Positions 43,784 through 53,103 are shown, counted from the first letter of the stretch. The stretch is DNA of 64,000 bases from Saccharomonospora amisosensis (GCF_011761185.1 NZ_JAAOYM010000001.1:682001-746000); one strand, 5' to 3'. Translations and numbers: made by a program. Notes: generated by a model not told the origin, from the letters alone.

Positions 43784-46432
43784 TCAGCGCTGGCCTTGGT
43801 TGACCTGTACCACCCCGTGCGCGCCGCGTTCGGCGTCCACCATCGCGTGCGTGACGAACGGGTAGTGCCCCGCCTCTGGGAAGGTCAGCTCGACGAACCC
43901 GCCCTGCGCGGGAGCAAGGTCGAGTACCTGCGCTCCGGTGTCGCCATCCGGCCCGGCGCGTAGCAGGTAGGTGCCTTCCTTCCATACGGTGTCGAACTGA
44001 CCGCCCACGACGTGGAAGGCGGTGCCACGTTGCGGTCCCGCGGCGAGCACCCACAACCGCACCCGCTCGCCGACCCTCGCCCGGAGCGGATCGTGGTCGT
44101 ACTGGTTGGCGTAACCGTTGAACACCACGAGGTCAGGCCGCTGCGCGACCAGCTTGTCCGCGTCGGCGACAGCGCCGCGCCGCCCGAGATACATCTCCGA
44201 CTGCACGAGCACGTATTCCCTGTCAACGGCCGGCAGCCCGGGCGGGTCGATGATGACCGCGCCGAACATCCCGTTGGCGATGTGCAGTGACATCGGCATC
44301 GTCGAGCAGTGGTACAGCCAGATCCCCGCCCTGGTGGCGGTGAACCGGTACGTCAGGGACTGCCCGGGCTGGATCGTCCGCATCGGACGGTCGGGAGCGA
44401 GCGCGCCCGCATGGAAGTCGATGGAGTGACCCATTGACCCGTCGTTGACGAGGGTGATGTCGAAGACGTCACCGACCTTGCCGCGCAGCGTCGGCCCTGG
44501 CGCGGTGCCGTTGAACGTCCACAGCCGCTGCGTGAAACCGGGCGCGACCTCGCGCTCCACTTCGCGTACTCGCAGCGTCAGCTTGTGCACGCCCGCGCCT
44601 TGCGAAGGCGGCAGCCTGGGATCACGGGCGGCGAACCCAGGGCCGGGCCCGGCTGCCAGATCCGGCCCTCGTGCCTGGTTCTCTGCGGCGGCTTCGCCGG
44701 TGGCGGTGCCGTCGGCGCTGTCGGTAGTTCCGGTAGCGCCGGGGTTGGCGAGGTGTCCCGCGTCGTGATTCGACCGTTCCTCGCCACCGACGACGTTGAC
44801 GTTCAACACCATGCCCAGTTGCCGGTGTCCAGCGACCGAACACCAGCCCTCGATGTCACGGCCGACCACACCGGCGTCCAGCGTGGCCTGCTCGCCCGGT
44901 CCGATTCTCGGCGTGCGGGCGCCGGACTCCAACACGAGGTCATGGGTGTTGTCTCCGGTGTTGCGCAGCACGACCACGAGCCGGTTGCCCGAGGGAACCT
45001 CCACCTCACCGGGGACGAACCGCATGCCCTTGATCCGGACCTCGACGGTGGTGGTCTGTCCAGTAGCGGCCACGTCGCCATGGGCTGGTGGACCCTGCGC
45101 CACGCCCGCGGCGGCCGGATCGAGGGCCACGCCGCCCGCGGTCGCCAGCATCACCGCCGACAGTCCCATCGCCGCCACCCCGGCCCTTCGCCGCGAGGGC
45201 ACCCGTGGGGGCGGTCCCGCAGGGCGGACCGGTTCGTCCCGCCTCGCGCGCGCCACCAGTACGGCACGGACGAGCAGCGGAAGGAAGGACGCCATGGCGA
45301 CGAGTACGACCAACGAGACCAGCACCCGCACCAGGCTCGGTACCGGCAGCACATAAAGCAGCAGGCCCGCGTTTGTGGCCGCCACCCGTGCCGGGCCTGC
45401 CGTTTCCAGTGTCGAAGAGCTCGCCCGTACCGTCGTGGGCCCGCCTCCCAGCACCACTGGCACCAGGTAGGTGAGCGCGCCGAGCAGCACCTGCGCGGCG
45501 AACCCGGCCAGCAGCGGCGTGGTGAGAGTGTCGACGTGCTCCGCCACGGCTGAGTCGTCGCGCGCCGTGGCGAGCACGGCGGCCAGCCACACCAGCGAGC
45601 CCGCCAGCCAGGTAACACCCGCGAGCACGGAGGCCGTGGAGAACTCCACCGGGGCCCTGCGCCGCACCTCCTCGACGTGTGGCACCGCCATCGCCACCAG
45701 CCCGGCCAGATAGAGCAGCAGACCGGCGGCGGCGAGCACGCCAGCACCCGCGAGCGCACCGGCCGCGGCGACCACGAGCCCGGCGATCAGTACCCACAGC
45801 ATCCGGGTGGCCGTTCGCTGCGCTCCTTCGGCGATGCGGGTGCGCAGCATCGTCGGCCACAGCGTGACCAGGGTGCCCATGACGGTGAGTCCGATCCAGC
45901 CGAGCAGGTTGAGCACCGCGTGCGCCACGACTACCCGGGCGTGCGCCTCGGCGGTGAACCCGCCGCGTGCCATCAGCACGCCCAGTGTCACACCCACGGG
46001 GAGTGCGGCCCCCGCGGCGATGTAGAAGCGCACGGTGGTCCCGAACCTGGACGGCAGCGCCGCGCGCATCCTGCGCAGCAACGCGACCGCGTGCCAGCAC
46101 GCCACCGCGGCCACGGCGGCGCCACCGGCCAGCACCACCGGCCAGTTGCCCGCGACGACACCGGCCACCACCGCCACGGCGCCCACGTTGAACAGGCTCA
46201 GCCGGCTTCCCTGGCCACGCCGCATGACGGTGTCGGGCAGTTTCAGCAGGGCGGTGGCGAAATGCCAGGACCAGATCAGGATGGCGTTTCCCGCTGCACC
46301 GAGCCCCAGCAGGTGGACAAGCAGCCAGCCTGACACGGGCAGGGACCGGTGTAGCAGCGCCGCCAACACCACGGCCACCAGCCACGTGGCGACGACCGTC
46401 CCCGTGCGCAGGTGCCAGGACATCCGGCTCAT
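43784..46432 (-). CDS. Membrane-anchored copper nitrite reductase-like multicopper protein
   Basis: Large fusion of 882 aa. Residues 1-420 form about ten membrane helices. Residues 445-555 form an extra cupredoxin domain (DNTHDLVLE, GWCSVAGH, LGM give His, Cys, His, Met type-1 ligands). Residues 590-880 form a two-domain CuNIR: GHSIDFHAG (type-2 His and catalytic Asp), WLYHCSTMPMSLHIANGM (type-1 His, Cys, Met) and TAFHVVGGQFD (catalytic-site His). It would reduce nitrite to NO outside the membrane; oxidase activity instead is possible. It is coupled (ATGA) to the NnrS-like gene, so NO production or handling is likely. A 21-bp repeat array follows its stop. Confidence 0.85.
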   Translation of the reverse strand: MSRMSWHLRTGTVVATWLVAVVLAALLHRSLPVSGWLLVHLLGLGAAGNAILIWSWHFATALLKLPDTVMRRGQGSRLSLFNVGAVAVVAGVVAGNWPVVLAGGAAVAAVACWHAVALLRRMRAALPSRFGTTVRFYIAAGAALPVGVTLGVLMARGGFTAEAHARVVVAHAVLNLLGWIGLTVMGTLVTLWPTMLRTRIAEGAQRTATRMLWVLIAGLVVAAAGALAGAGVLAAAGLLLYLAGLVAMAVPHVEEVRRRAPVEFSTASVLAGVTWLAGSLVWLAAVLATARDDSAVAEHVDTLTTPLLAGFAAQVLLGALTYLVPVVLGGGPTTVRASSSTLETAGPARVAATNAGLLLYVLPVPSLVRVLVSLVVLVAMASFLPLLVRAVLVARARRDEPVRPAGPPPRVPSRRRAGVAAMGLSAVMLATAGGVALDPAAAGVAQGPPAHGDVAATGQTTTVEVRIKGMRFVPGEVEVPSGNRLVVVLRNTGDNTHDLVLESGARTPRIGPGEQATLDAGVVGRDIEGWCSVAGHRQLGMVLNVNVVGGEERSNHDAGHLANPGATGTTDSADGTATGEAAAENQARGPDLAAGPGPGFAARDPRLPPSQGAGVHKLTLRVREVEREVAPGFTQRLWTFNGTAPGPTLRGKVGDVFDITLVNDGSMGHSIDFHAGALAPDRPMRTIQPGQSLTYRFTATRAGIWLYHCSTMPMSLHIANGMFGAVIIDPPGLPAVDREYVLVQSEMYLGRRGAVADADKLVAQRPDLVVFNGYANQYDHDPLRARVGERVRLWVLAAGPQRGTAFHVVGGQFDTVWKEGTYLLRAGPDGDTGAQVLDLAPAQGGFVELTFPEAGHYPFVTHAMVDAERGAHGVVQVNQGQR

Positions 46433-47532
46433 GGTTGCCTCACCGTGGCCTGCGCGGCCTTCGTCCTTGGGGTGAGCACCAGTGCGGCCGCCACGACGAC
46501 GAACAGCAGCAGCGCGACGATGTTGAGCGCGCCGCCCGCCCGCAATGCCCAGCCCTGGCCGCGCAGGTCACCGAGCAGCACGCGAAGCAGCAGCGAGCCG
46601 TGCAGCAGGACCGCGGGCAGGTACAGCACGGGCCGGTACGGCAGTGGCCGACGCAGCACCGCGGGAAGGATGACCGGCGCGTGCGCGAACACCATCGACA
46701 TCACGAAGCCGAGGAACACCGCATGCACCACCGCGTCGTACGTACGGCCGGTCGTCCAGTCCGGTGCGAGCAACCAGATCGCGCCCGCCACAGCCAGCCA
46801 TGCGTAGCCCGCGAGCAGCCAGCTGGCCGTGAACCGGGGCAGCCCGCTCGCGCGCACGGTATGCCTCGCGACGTCGTGACGCGCCAGCCAGCCCGCGAGG
46901 CCGAGCAGCGCCGCGCCGAACAGCGCGTGTCCGGGTCCTGCCCACAGCAGCGAGGCGAGTGCCCCCGCCGCGGCCAGCGCGCACAGCGCGACGACCGTCG
47001 CCTCAACGCGGGCGGCACGTACCGCGACCCGTGCCAGTTCCATCCGCTCGCCGACGATGGTGAGCACCAGAAAGCCCGCCAGCCAGGGAAGCAACGCGGG
47101 CACCTCGACCCCGCCGAGCCACAGCAGCGCAGCACCGCAGGCCAGCACGGCGCCACCGGCCTGGACCAGCACCGGCAGTGCCAGTTGCCTCGCCCACAGC
47201 GGGAGATAGCTGGCGACGAGGACCGCAGTGCCAAGCACCAGCGACCACCCGCCCAACCACAACGGCGCGGGCGAGATCAGCGCGAGTCCGCCCGCGCCGA
47301 GGAAAGCGGGGGACAGCAGGCTCCACCACCTCCCGAGCGCGATCGCGCGTTCGAGTGCGACGAGGGTGCCGACGAACGAGAGCACCAGCAACATGCCGTG
47401 TACCTCGGCCAATCGGGACCAGCGCAGCGGGGCGGGCAGATCGAGCAGCAGCAGTGCAGCGTCGAGTCCCAGCAGTAGCGCGATCCCGCCGCCGAGTAGC
47501 AGCGCGGTCGTAAGCACCCGCGAGTCAGTCAC
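46429..47532 (-). CDS. NnrS-like polytopic membrane protein
   Basis: Protein of 367 aa with about 12 membrane helices throughout. Helices carry scattered His: RLAEVHGMLLVLSFVGTLVALERAIAL near residue 42 and DAVVHAVFLGFVMSMVFAHAPVILP near 270, which resemble the heme-copper-binding positions of NnrS. NnrS proteins protect against nitrosative stress. It lies between the Fe-S-type regulator gene (8-bp overlap) and the CuNIR gene (4-bp overlap), so all three are translated together. Confidence 0.75.
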   Translation of the reverse strand: MTDSRVLTTALLLGGGIALLLGLDAALLLLDLPAPLRWSRLAEVHGMLLVLSFVGTLVALERAIALGRWWSLLSPAFLGAGGLALISPAPLWLGGWSLVLGTAVLVASYLPLWARQLALPVLVQAGGAVLACGAALLWLGGVEVPALLPWLAGFLVLTIVGERMELARVAVRAARVEATVVALCALAAAGALASLLWAGPGHALFGAALLGLAGWLARHDVARHTVRASGLPRFTASWLLAGYAWLAVAGAIWLLAPDWTTGRTYDAVVHAVFLGFVMSMVFAHAPVILPAVLRRPLPYRPVLYLPAVLLHGSLLLRVLLGDLRGQGWALRAGGALNIVALLLFVVVAAALVLTPRTKAAQATVRQP

Positions 47533-48250
47533 GGGTCATCAGCCGCAATCTGCAGGCGCCGGGTTCGGAGAACGGCAGCAGCGCCGTCCGTTCCTCGTCG
47601 CCGCCGAAGACCTCCATCGCGCCTCGCACGATCCCCAGATGCACCTGGCAGACGACCTCGGGGTAGCGCCGTGCCGCGTCGAGCAGCGGGCAGCGCCGCA
47701 GCGCGGCCGTGGTCGCTCTCGTGTCGGCCTTCGGGTCGAAGCCCAGTTCGTCGAGCAGGTCCAGCACGCGGCGGCGGCCCCGCGCGGGCGAGGCCGATGA
47801 CGAGGCCGATGAGCCGGGGTCACCGTCGCGTTCGGTGGCCAGCTCCCTGCCCCACGCCCGCCCTGCTTCCAGCGCGTCCTCAGCGGGTCGAGCGCTGGTG
47901 CGCGCGAGGTGCGCTGCCAGCGCGGTGGCCAGTCCCGCGTACTCGCGCACACGGGGGTCGGGCTCCGCCCTGTCGGGCGCGGCGGAATAGGTCCACGCGG
48001 GCCTGCCCCTACCGCCACTGTGTGCCCGCTCCCGCACGGCGAGCCCTGCCTCGACGAGGGCGTCGAGGTGCTCGCGCACCGTGTTGGGGTGTACGTGCAG
48101 CTCGGCCGCGAGAACCGCGATGGTTGCGGGCTCGGCGCGCCGCTGCAGGTGTTCGAGGACGAAGCCGCGTTGACCGGACATCGGCCTGCCGTCCGGCCGT
48201 GCACGAACCGGTGACGGCCCCATCCGCTCCGCTTTTTCCACGGCTATCAC
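47525..48250 (-). CDS. Winged-helix regulator with C-terminal Cys cluster (SufR-like)
   Basis: Regulator of 241 aa. The winged helix (PATIAVLAAELHVHPNTVREHLDALVEAGL) is at residues 40-70. The C-terminal domain has Cys in RRCPLLDAARRYPEVVCQVHLG (Cys-x13-Cys) and a third in EPGACRLRL, the pattern of SufR-like proteins that bind an Fe-S cluster. Such a cluster would sense NO or redox state. It is divergent from the hemerythrin gene and co-directional with NnrS and CuNIR, so it is the probable controller of the set. The start may be the GTG at 48250 or an ATG 27 bases in. Confidence 0.8.
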   Translation of the reverse strand: MIAVEKAERMGPSPVRARPDGRPMSGQRGFVLEHLQRRAEPATIAVLAAELHVHPNTVREHLDALVEAGLAVRERAHSGGRGRPAWTYSAAPDRAEPDPRVREYAGLATALAAHLARTSARPAEDALEAGRAWGRELATERDGDPGSSASSSASPARGRRRVLDLLDELGFDPKADTRATTAALRRCPLLDAARRYPEVVCQVHLGIVRGAMEVFGGDEERTALLPFSEPGACRLRLMTRD

Positions 48251-48349
48251 TGTAGTTAATCGGGCCGGGAGTCACCACCCCGGTGATTGAATAAACACGG
48301 ACATGGGTGTAGAAAAGGGGAACGTGCTCCGCAGAGGAAGGATCGTGCC

Positions 48350-49138
48350 GTGGCAACCACAAGCGATGTCGTCGTGGCTTCGAGCCCGCAGGACGCCGAG
48401 GCCGTCGAGGCCGTCGAGCAGCACCACGCGGAGCTCGCCGGGCGACTTGGTGCGCTGACCACAGCCCTTGTCGGTGCGGCCGAGAGCGCCGAGGGTGAGC
48501 GGTTCGAGCAGGCACACCGGTCAGCGGTGAGGTTCTGCACCGAGGAACTGCTACCGCACGCCGCCGCGGAGGAGCGCCTGCTGTACCCGGCCGCGAGGTC
48601 GCACGAGACGAGACTGGTCGACGGCATGCTCGCCGAACACAAGTCGATCAAGGGGCTGGTCGACGAGCTTTCCTCGGCGGAGCAGCCGGTGCGTGCCGCG
48701 GCGGCGATCCGTGCGCTGCGCGTGCTGTTCGAGGTCCACCTGATGAAGGAGAACGAGCTGCTGCTTCCAGTGCTCGCGCAGGACCCCGCGGTTTCACTGT
48801 CCACTGTGCTCGAAGGGATGCATGAGCTGCTCGGCGGAGCCGAACACACCGAGAGTGCGCCGTCGGATCACGGACACGGTCACGGCTCTTGCGGGTGTGG
48901 CGAGTCCGACAGCGGCACCCCGGAACTAGACGTACGCGCCGTGCCCCACGCCATCAGGCATGCCACCGTGTTCGGGGCGTTCGATGCGATCGGTACCGGC
49001 GGCTCGCTGGTGCTCGTCGCGCCGCACGATCCACAGCCACTGCTGCGCCAACTCAACGAACGAGCGGCTGGCCGGATCGACGTCGAGTACCTGGAACGCG
49101 GACCGCAGGCGTGGCGGCTGCGGCTCACCCGTACCTGA
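48350..49138 (+). CDS. Hemerythrin-DUF2249 protein
   Basis: Protein of 262 aa from GTG 48350, which follows GAGGAAGGA; the open frame upstream is not coding-like. Residues 20-150 form a hemerythrin HHE four-helix bundle (EQHHAELAG, LPHAAAEERLLYP, LAEHKSIKG, HLMKENELLLP) that supplies His and Glu ligands for a di-iron centre. A His/Cys-rich linker SDHGHGHGSCGCGESD follows, then a DUF2249 domain with AIRHATVFGAFDAI. Such fusions bind O2 or NO and fit repair or detoxification under nitrosative stress. A 21-bp repeat array starts right after the stop. Confidence 0.85.
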   Translation: MATTSDVVVASSPQDAEAVEAVEQHHAELAGRLGALTTALVGAAESAEGERFEQAHRSAVRFCTEELLPHAAAEERLLYPAARSHETRLVDGMLAEHKSIKGLVDELSSAEQPVRAAAAIRALRVLFEVHLMKENELLLPVLAQDPAVSLSTVLEGMHELLGGAEHTESAPSDHGHGHGSCGCGESDSGTPELDVRAVPHAIRHATVFGAFDAIGTGGSLVLVAPHDPQPLLRQLNERAAGRIDVEYLERGPQAWRLRLTRT

Positions 49139-49141
49139 TCC

Positions 49142-49293
49142 CGCGAGTCCCCCGCTCCTGCCCGCGAGTCCCCCGCTCCTGCCCGCGAGTTCTGCGTTCT
49201 CGCCCGCGAGTCCCCCGCTCCTGCCCGCGAGTTCTGCGTTCTCGCCCGCGAGTCCCGTGCTCGCTGCGGTTGACACCGTTGCCGACTCGCGGG
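49142..49293 (+). repeat. Six-unit 21-bp tandem repeat array after hemerythrin stop
   Basis: CGCGAGT recurs at 49142, 49163, 49184, 49205, 49226 and 49247, an exact 21-bp period. Units alternate between type A (CGCGAGTCCCCCGCTCC) and type B (CGCGAGTTCTGCGTTCTC) in the order A A B A B A-variant. An inverted copy (ACTCGCGGGCGGG) at 49285-49297 could pair with the last unit into a hairpin. The first unit lies 3 bp after the TGA. Confidence 0.9.
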
Positions 49294-49355
49294 CGGGTGC
49301 GACTGGCACGGTGCGACTGGCACACTGTCGCGGTGATGGTCGGGAGAGCGGGAAC

Positions 49356-51527
49356 TCAGCACACCGCCGTGGTTTCGGCCACCTGGGCAGTCGCGCTGCG
49401 GTAGGTGTCGGGGACCTCGCTGTACAGCGGGCCGAGCGCCACATCGGCGTGAAGCCGGCGCCAGCACTGCGCCTGCCGCGTCGTCCGCACCCCGTCGACG
49501 AGCACACTCGCGCCTGCCTGGTGGGCGGCGTCCAGCAACGCGGTGAGGGCTTGCTCGGCCGCCTCATCCGCGGCAGCCTGCTTCGACTCCGGGGGCACCA
49601 GCGACGCCGCCACGGTGACCGCACTCAGTGGCAGCTCCCGCAGCAGCGAAAGGTCGGCGAGCGAGCCGAAGCCAAGCAAGGCCGCCCCGACCCCGAGTTC
49701 GGCGAGCACCTTGAGGTTTTCCACGGCGTCACCACGCCCGCCGGCCAGCGCGATGGTGGGGAAGCCGAGCCGCAACCCGGCCGCGGAAAGGCCGGTGGCT
49801 TCCAGCGTGCCGCGGATTCCGGCGACCAGATCGGGGTCTGTCGCCTGGTGCCGGGTGAGCCGCGCGCTGAGCAGTGGCGCGCGCTCGCCGTACCGGGTGG
49901 CCACTTCCTGACAGGCTCGCCGCAACAGCCATTGACCCATGGGAAGCATCAGGCCGGTTTGTTCGGCAAGTTCCACACACCTGTCGTGCGGCAGCGTCCC
50001 CAGGCCGGGATGCGCCCAGTTCAACGAGGCTTGGACTCCGAGCGTGGTGCCGTCCGCGAGGTTCACCAGCGGCTGGAAGACCAGGTCCACCTCGCCGGTT
50101 TCCCACGCGCCGGGCATCGAGGCCGCGAGGCTGAAGGACTGTCGGTCGCGGGCATCCTGCTGTTCGTCGAGCAACTGCCACTGACCCCGACCGCCGCGCC
50201 TGGCACGGCGCAGGGTGCGGTCGGCGGCGCGCATGAGTTCGGTGGGCGCGATCTCCCTCGACGGCCGGTGTACCACACCGATACTGACGGGCGCCGCCAG
50301 GCCGTTACTGCCGTCGAGGTACTGCGGCTCGCCGAGTTGTTCCTTGATCCGCTCCACCATGGTCGCCACGTCGGGAGTGACGGGGCTGTTCTCGACCAGA
50401 ATGCCGAACTCCCCGCAGCCGATCAGGGCCACCATCGCGTTCTCACCCGCCATCGCGGCGGACAGCCGCTCCGCGACGCTGGCCACCAGCCGGTCGGCCA
50501 CGGTCGAACCCAACCCGTTGGCCACAGCGGGGAAGCTGTCCAATCCGATGTGGAACAGCGTGACGCCCGTTTCGGCTTTGGCGCGCCGCAGGCAGCGCTC
50601 GATGTGGGTGCTGAGGTACTGCCTGTTGGGCAGGCCGGTCAGCGGGTCGTGCAGCGACTGGTGGCTGAGTTGGTTCTGTAGCAGGGCGATCTCGGAGTCG
50701 TCCTGCACCGCCGTGACCAGGTACCTCGGCTCGCCGTCCACATCGAACACCAGTGATGCGGTGAGCGAGGCACGAACGGTCTCGTTCTCCTCCAGCACCA
50801 GCCTGCATTCCCGCCACAACCGGGGAATCCTGCCGTCCAGCAGCTCCTGATATGCGTCGCGCAGTTCGGCAGCATCGTCGGGGTGCACAACCTCGAACAG
50901 TGTGCGGCCGGCGAACTCGGTCGTGGTGCGGTTCAGTGTCCAGGCCAGCGCCTCGTTGACCCGCAGGAACCGGCCATCGAGTTCGGTGAGCGCCAGCCCG
51001 CACGCGGAATTGGCGAACGACTCGTCCAGCGTGGACTCGCAGAGCTGCTGCTTTCTCCTTGCTTCCCAAGCCACCTTCAGTAGCGCCTGGTTCAACTCTT
51101 CCTGCCGTTGCTGGTTGAGGTGGCGCTGCCGGTCGCTGTAGCCCGACATGAGCGCACCGAGTGCGGGCAGCACCCGGTCGGCAGGTTGGTCAGTACCACG
51201 CAGCCGTGGGCTGTGTAGTAGAGCCTTGCCGAGAAACTCCACCGATCGGCTCAGGTTGTCGGTGTCGACGCACTGGGACTCAGCCAGCCGCGCGCCGACA
51301 CCGGCGGCGGGCTCGGCGTCGAACGGGTCGGCGAGCACGATCTGGAACAGCCGTTCGATGGTGTCGACCAGTTCGCGCTCAAGCTCGCCGCGGGCAAGGT
51401 GGAGGTAGCCACGCCTGCTGAGCAGGTGCATCCATTTGTGGGCAAGCAGAGCCGACTCCCTGTGGTCGCTGCCACGGGAAGCCTTCTCCTCGGTAGGGAT
51501 GCTGTCGTTAGGAAGCGAGACGCTCAT
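49356..51527 (-). CDS. PAS-GGDEF-EAL protein with degenerate catalytic motifs
   Basis: Cytosolic c-di-GMP-type signalling protein of 723 aa from ATG 51527 (an ATG 66 bases upstream is also in frame). It has an N-terminal helical domain to about 140, a PAS domain at 150-250 (FANSACGLALTELDGRFLRV), a GGDEF domain at 280-450 and an EAL domain at 475-715. The GGDEF signature reads GCGEF (370-374) and the EAL signature is replaced by QAS (near 500), with the downstream acidic loops also altered. Synthesis and breakdown of c-di-GMP are thus both unlikely, and a receptor or GTP-sensing role is more probable. Confidence 0.85.
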   Translation of the reverse strand: MSVSLPNDSIPTEEKASRGSDHRESALLAHKWMHLLSRRGYLHLARGELERELVDTIERLFQIVLADPFDAEPAAGVGARLAESQCVDTDNLSRSVEFLGKALLHSPRLRGTDQPADRVLPALGALMSGYSDRQRHLNQQRQEELNQALLKVAWEARRKQQLCESTLDESFANSACGLALTELDGRFLRVNEALAWTLNRTTTEFAGRTLFEVVHPDDAAELRDAYQELLDGRIPRLWRECRLVLEENETVRASLTASLVFDVDGEPRYLVTAVQDDSEIALLQNQLSHQSLHDPLTGLPNRQYLSTHIERCLRRAKAETGVTLFHIGLDSFPAVANGLGSTVADRLVASVAERLSAAMAGENAMVALIGCGEFGILVENSPVTPDVATMVERIKEQLGEPQYLDGSNGLAAPVSIGVVHRPSREIAPTELMRAADRTLRRARRGGRGQWQLLDEQQDARDRQSFSLAASMPGAWETGEVDLVFQPLVNLADGTTLGVQASLNWAHPGLGTLPHDRCVELAEQTGLMLPMGQWLLRRACQEVATRYGERAPLLSARLTRHQATDPDLVAGIRGTLEATGLSAAGLRLGFPTIALAGGRGDAVENLKVLAELGVGAALLGFGSLADLSLLRELPLSAVTVAASLVPPESKQAAADEAAEQALTALLDAAHQAGASVLVDGVRTTRQAQCWRRLHADVALGPLYSEVPDTYRSATAQVAETTAVC

Positions 51528-51690
51528 GTCATCGGTTTCCAGGGGGCCGGACGCTCGATGAGCGTGCACTATACCTATCCGGTTGTACTCCATTCGGGTG
51601 GTATCGATAAAGCAGCGCCTGGTAGGTATCCGCTAGGTTGTGACCCCCGGTACGGCCGCCCGACGACGGTCTGCCGGATGAGCGAACCCA

Positions 51691-52095
51691 TCATCCCCGT
51701 GCCCGCTCGCGCAGGCGCAGCAGGCCCAACGCGACCAGACCGAGCACGGCGCCGTAGACACCGTTGCCGACAATCATCGCGGCGAGCCCGATCGGGGGTG
51801 CCATTTCCGCGTCCGTGGTAGCGGCGCCGACGATGTTGAGCAGCAGTGCCAACACCCCGTATCCGACACCCGCCAACGCCAGCGTGGCCACCGGTTCGCT
51901 CACCCGTGTGGCGACCACGGCGGCCACCCACACCACGGCGAGCACCGCGGTGACGGCCACCGGACTCCACGGTTTGCCGAGCGCGTCGAGCACACCGAAC
52001 ATGCTCAGCAGCGGTCTCACCAGTCCGATCGCGGACAAGATGGCGATCAATCCCCACGGCAGGGTGGCCGCTGTGCTCCTGCTGGTTTCGCGCAT
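51691..52095 (-). CDS. Four-helix hypothetical membrane protein
   Basis: Protein of 134 aa with four predicted membrane helices: LPWGLIAILSAIGLVRPLL, VAVTAVLAVVWVAAVVA, VATLALAGVGYGVLALLLNIVG and LAAMIVGNGVYGAVLGLVALG. It ends with the basic RLRERARG. No family recognised and no catalytic motif seen. It stands alone between the GGDEF-EAL gene and a TetR gene. Confidence 0.7.
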   Translation of the reverse strand: MRETSRSTAATLPWGLIAILSAIGLVRPLLSMFGVLDALGKPWSPVAVTAVLAVVWVAAVVATRVSEPVATLALAGVGYGVLALLLNIVGAATTDAEMAPPIGLAAMIVGNGVYGAVLGLVALGLLRLRERARG

Positions 52096-52395
52096 GGTGT
52101 GCCTCGTCTCGAAGTGGCCGGTCGCCGGGGGTGCCGTCCTCCCGACTCACCGCACGGTAGGGCTGCCGCACGTGGGCTCACATCGGTGTGAACTCGAGAC
52201 CTGCCGTCGACTCGCCACGTACCACCGCGTCGCTTCCGGCGGATACCGCGATCGTTTCGGGTTGTCCTTCGCGACGTGGCCATCGCGGAAGCTGGCTCAG
52301 TCGGGCGGTGCCAGCACACCGTCGGCGAGGCCGTCGGTCAGCTTCCGTGCGAGTTCGCCGCCCGTTGCCGTGGCGGCTCGCAAAAGCGGTCGGCT
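52096..52395. other. 300-bp gap
   Basis: Between the four-helix protein and the TetR gene. Short open frames on both strands have no family resemblance or ribosome sites, and I see no clear dyad or RNA gene. Confidence 0.3.
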
Positions 52396-53073
52396 TCAGC
52401 TTTCCTTGCTCAGGCGGCCGAACAGCTGAGCGAGCTGGTCCGCGTAGTGCTGGACCAGTTCCGGTGAGCTGCCGTCGGCTCCGAAAATGCCACGGGCGAG
52501 CTGTGGGTAGACCGCGAGAGCGTTCGCCGCGCTCATCCCGATCAGCAGCAGCGCGGCGGGGTCGAACCGGTCGTCGAGTTCACCAGCGCGCTGCCGCTGT
52601 CGAATCGATTCCACCTCGCGCCGAAGTCTGGCATCGCGTTCCCGCGCTTCGTCGTCGTCGACATCGGAGCCGGAGTCGGCAAGCCCTTCCCAGGCGAGCA
52701 GGCGCCCGTTGAGCTTCGGGTCGACGCTGGCCCGAACGTAGTTCCTGACCAGCTCCGGAAAGTCCAGCTCGTCGGGAAACGCCTGGGCCTCGTAGGCCCG
52801 CCAGCGCCGTCCGACCGCGCGGTACAGGCCCTCCTTGCTGTCGAAGTAGTAGGCGATGAGCTGCTGATTGACACCCGCTCGCGAGGCGATCTCGGACACC
52901 CGCGCGCCCGCGAAACCCTTGGCGGAGAACACCTCGACGGCAGAGGCGAGGATGCGTTCCTTGGTTCGTTCTGGATCGCGCTGCCGCTCGTGCGGCGCAG
53001 GAGTTCGCCGCGAAGCGCCTCGGCGCCTGTTCCCGCTGCCCTTCGGCTCGGACCCGCTCGCCATGTCCGACAT
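52396..53073 (-). CDS. TetR family regulator of the adjacent MFS pump
   Basis: Repressor of 225 aa with a basic disordered N-terminus (GNRRRGASRRTPAPHERQR), then the helix-turn-helix VSEIASRAGVNQQLIAYYFDSKEGLY at about residues 58-83. The C-terminal domain contains an acidic loop (SGSDVDDDEARERD). It is divergent from the MFS gene by 101 bp, in which the dyad TGTC-TGTTT-GACA (53104-53116) is a possible operator. The inducer is probably a substrate of the pump. Confidence 0.85.
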   Translation of the reverse strand: MSDMASGSEPKGSGNRRRGASRRTPAPHERQRDPERTKERILASAVEVFSAKGFAGARVSEIASRAGVNQQLIAYYFDSKEGLYRAVGRRWRAYEAQAFPDELDFPELVRNYVRASVDPKLNGRLLAWEGLADSGSDVDDDEARERDARLRREVESIRQRQRAGELDDRFDPAALLLIGMSAANALAVYPQLARGIFGADGSSPELVQHYADQLAQLFGRLSKES

Positions 53074-53103
53074 TCTGCCATCCCGTCGTCGAGCTTAATC
53101 ATA

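Noticed and set aside
43624-43803. 59-codon frame starting GTG after GAGGTGA and reading through the 21-bp repeat
   Set aside because: More than half of it is the repeat translated as Gly/Leu/Ala units and it overlaps the end of the CuNIR gene; the start is plausible but coding is not supported.
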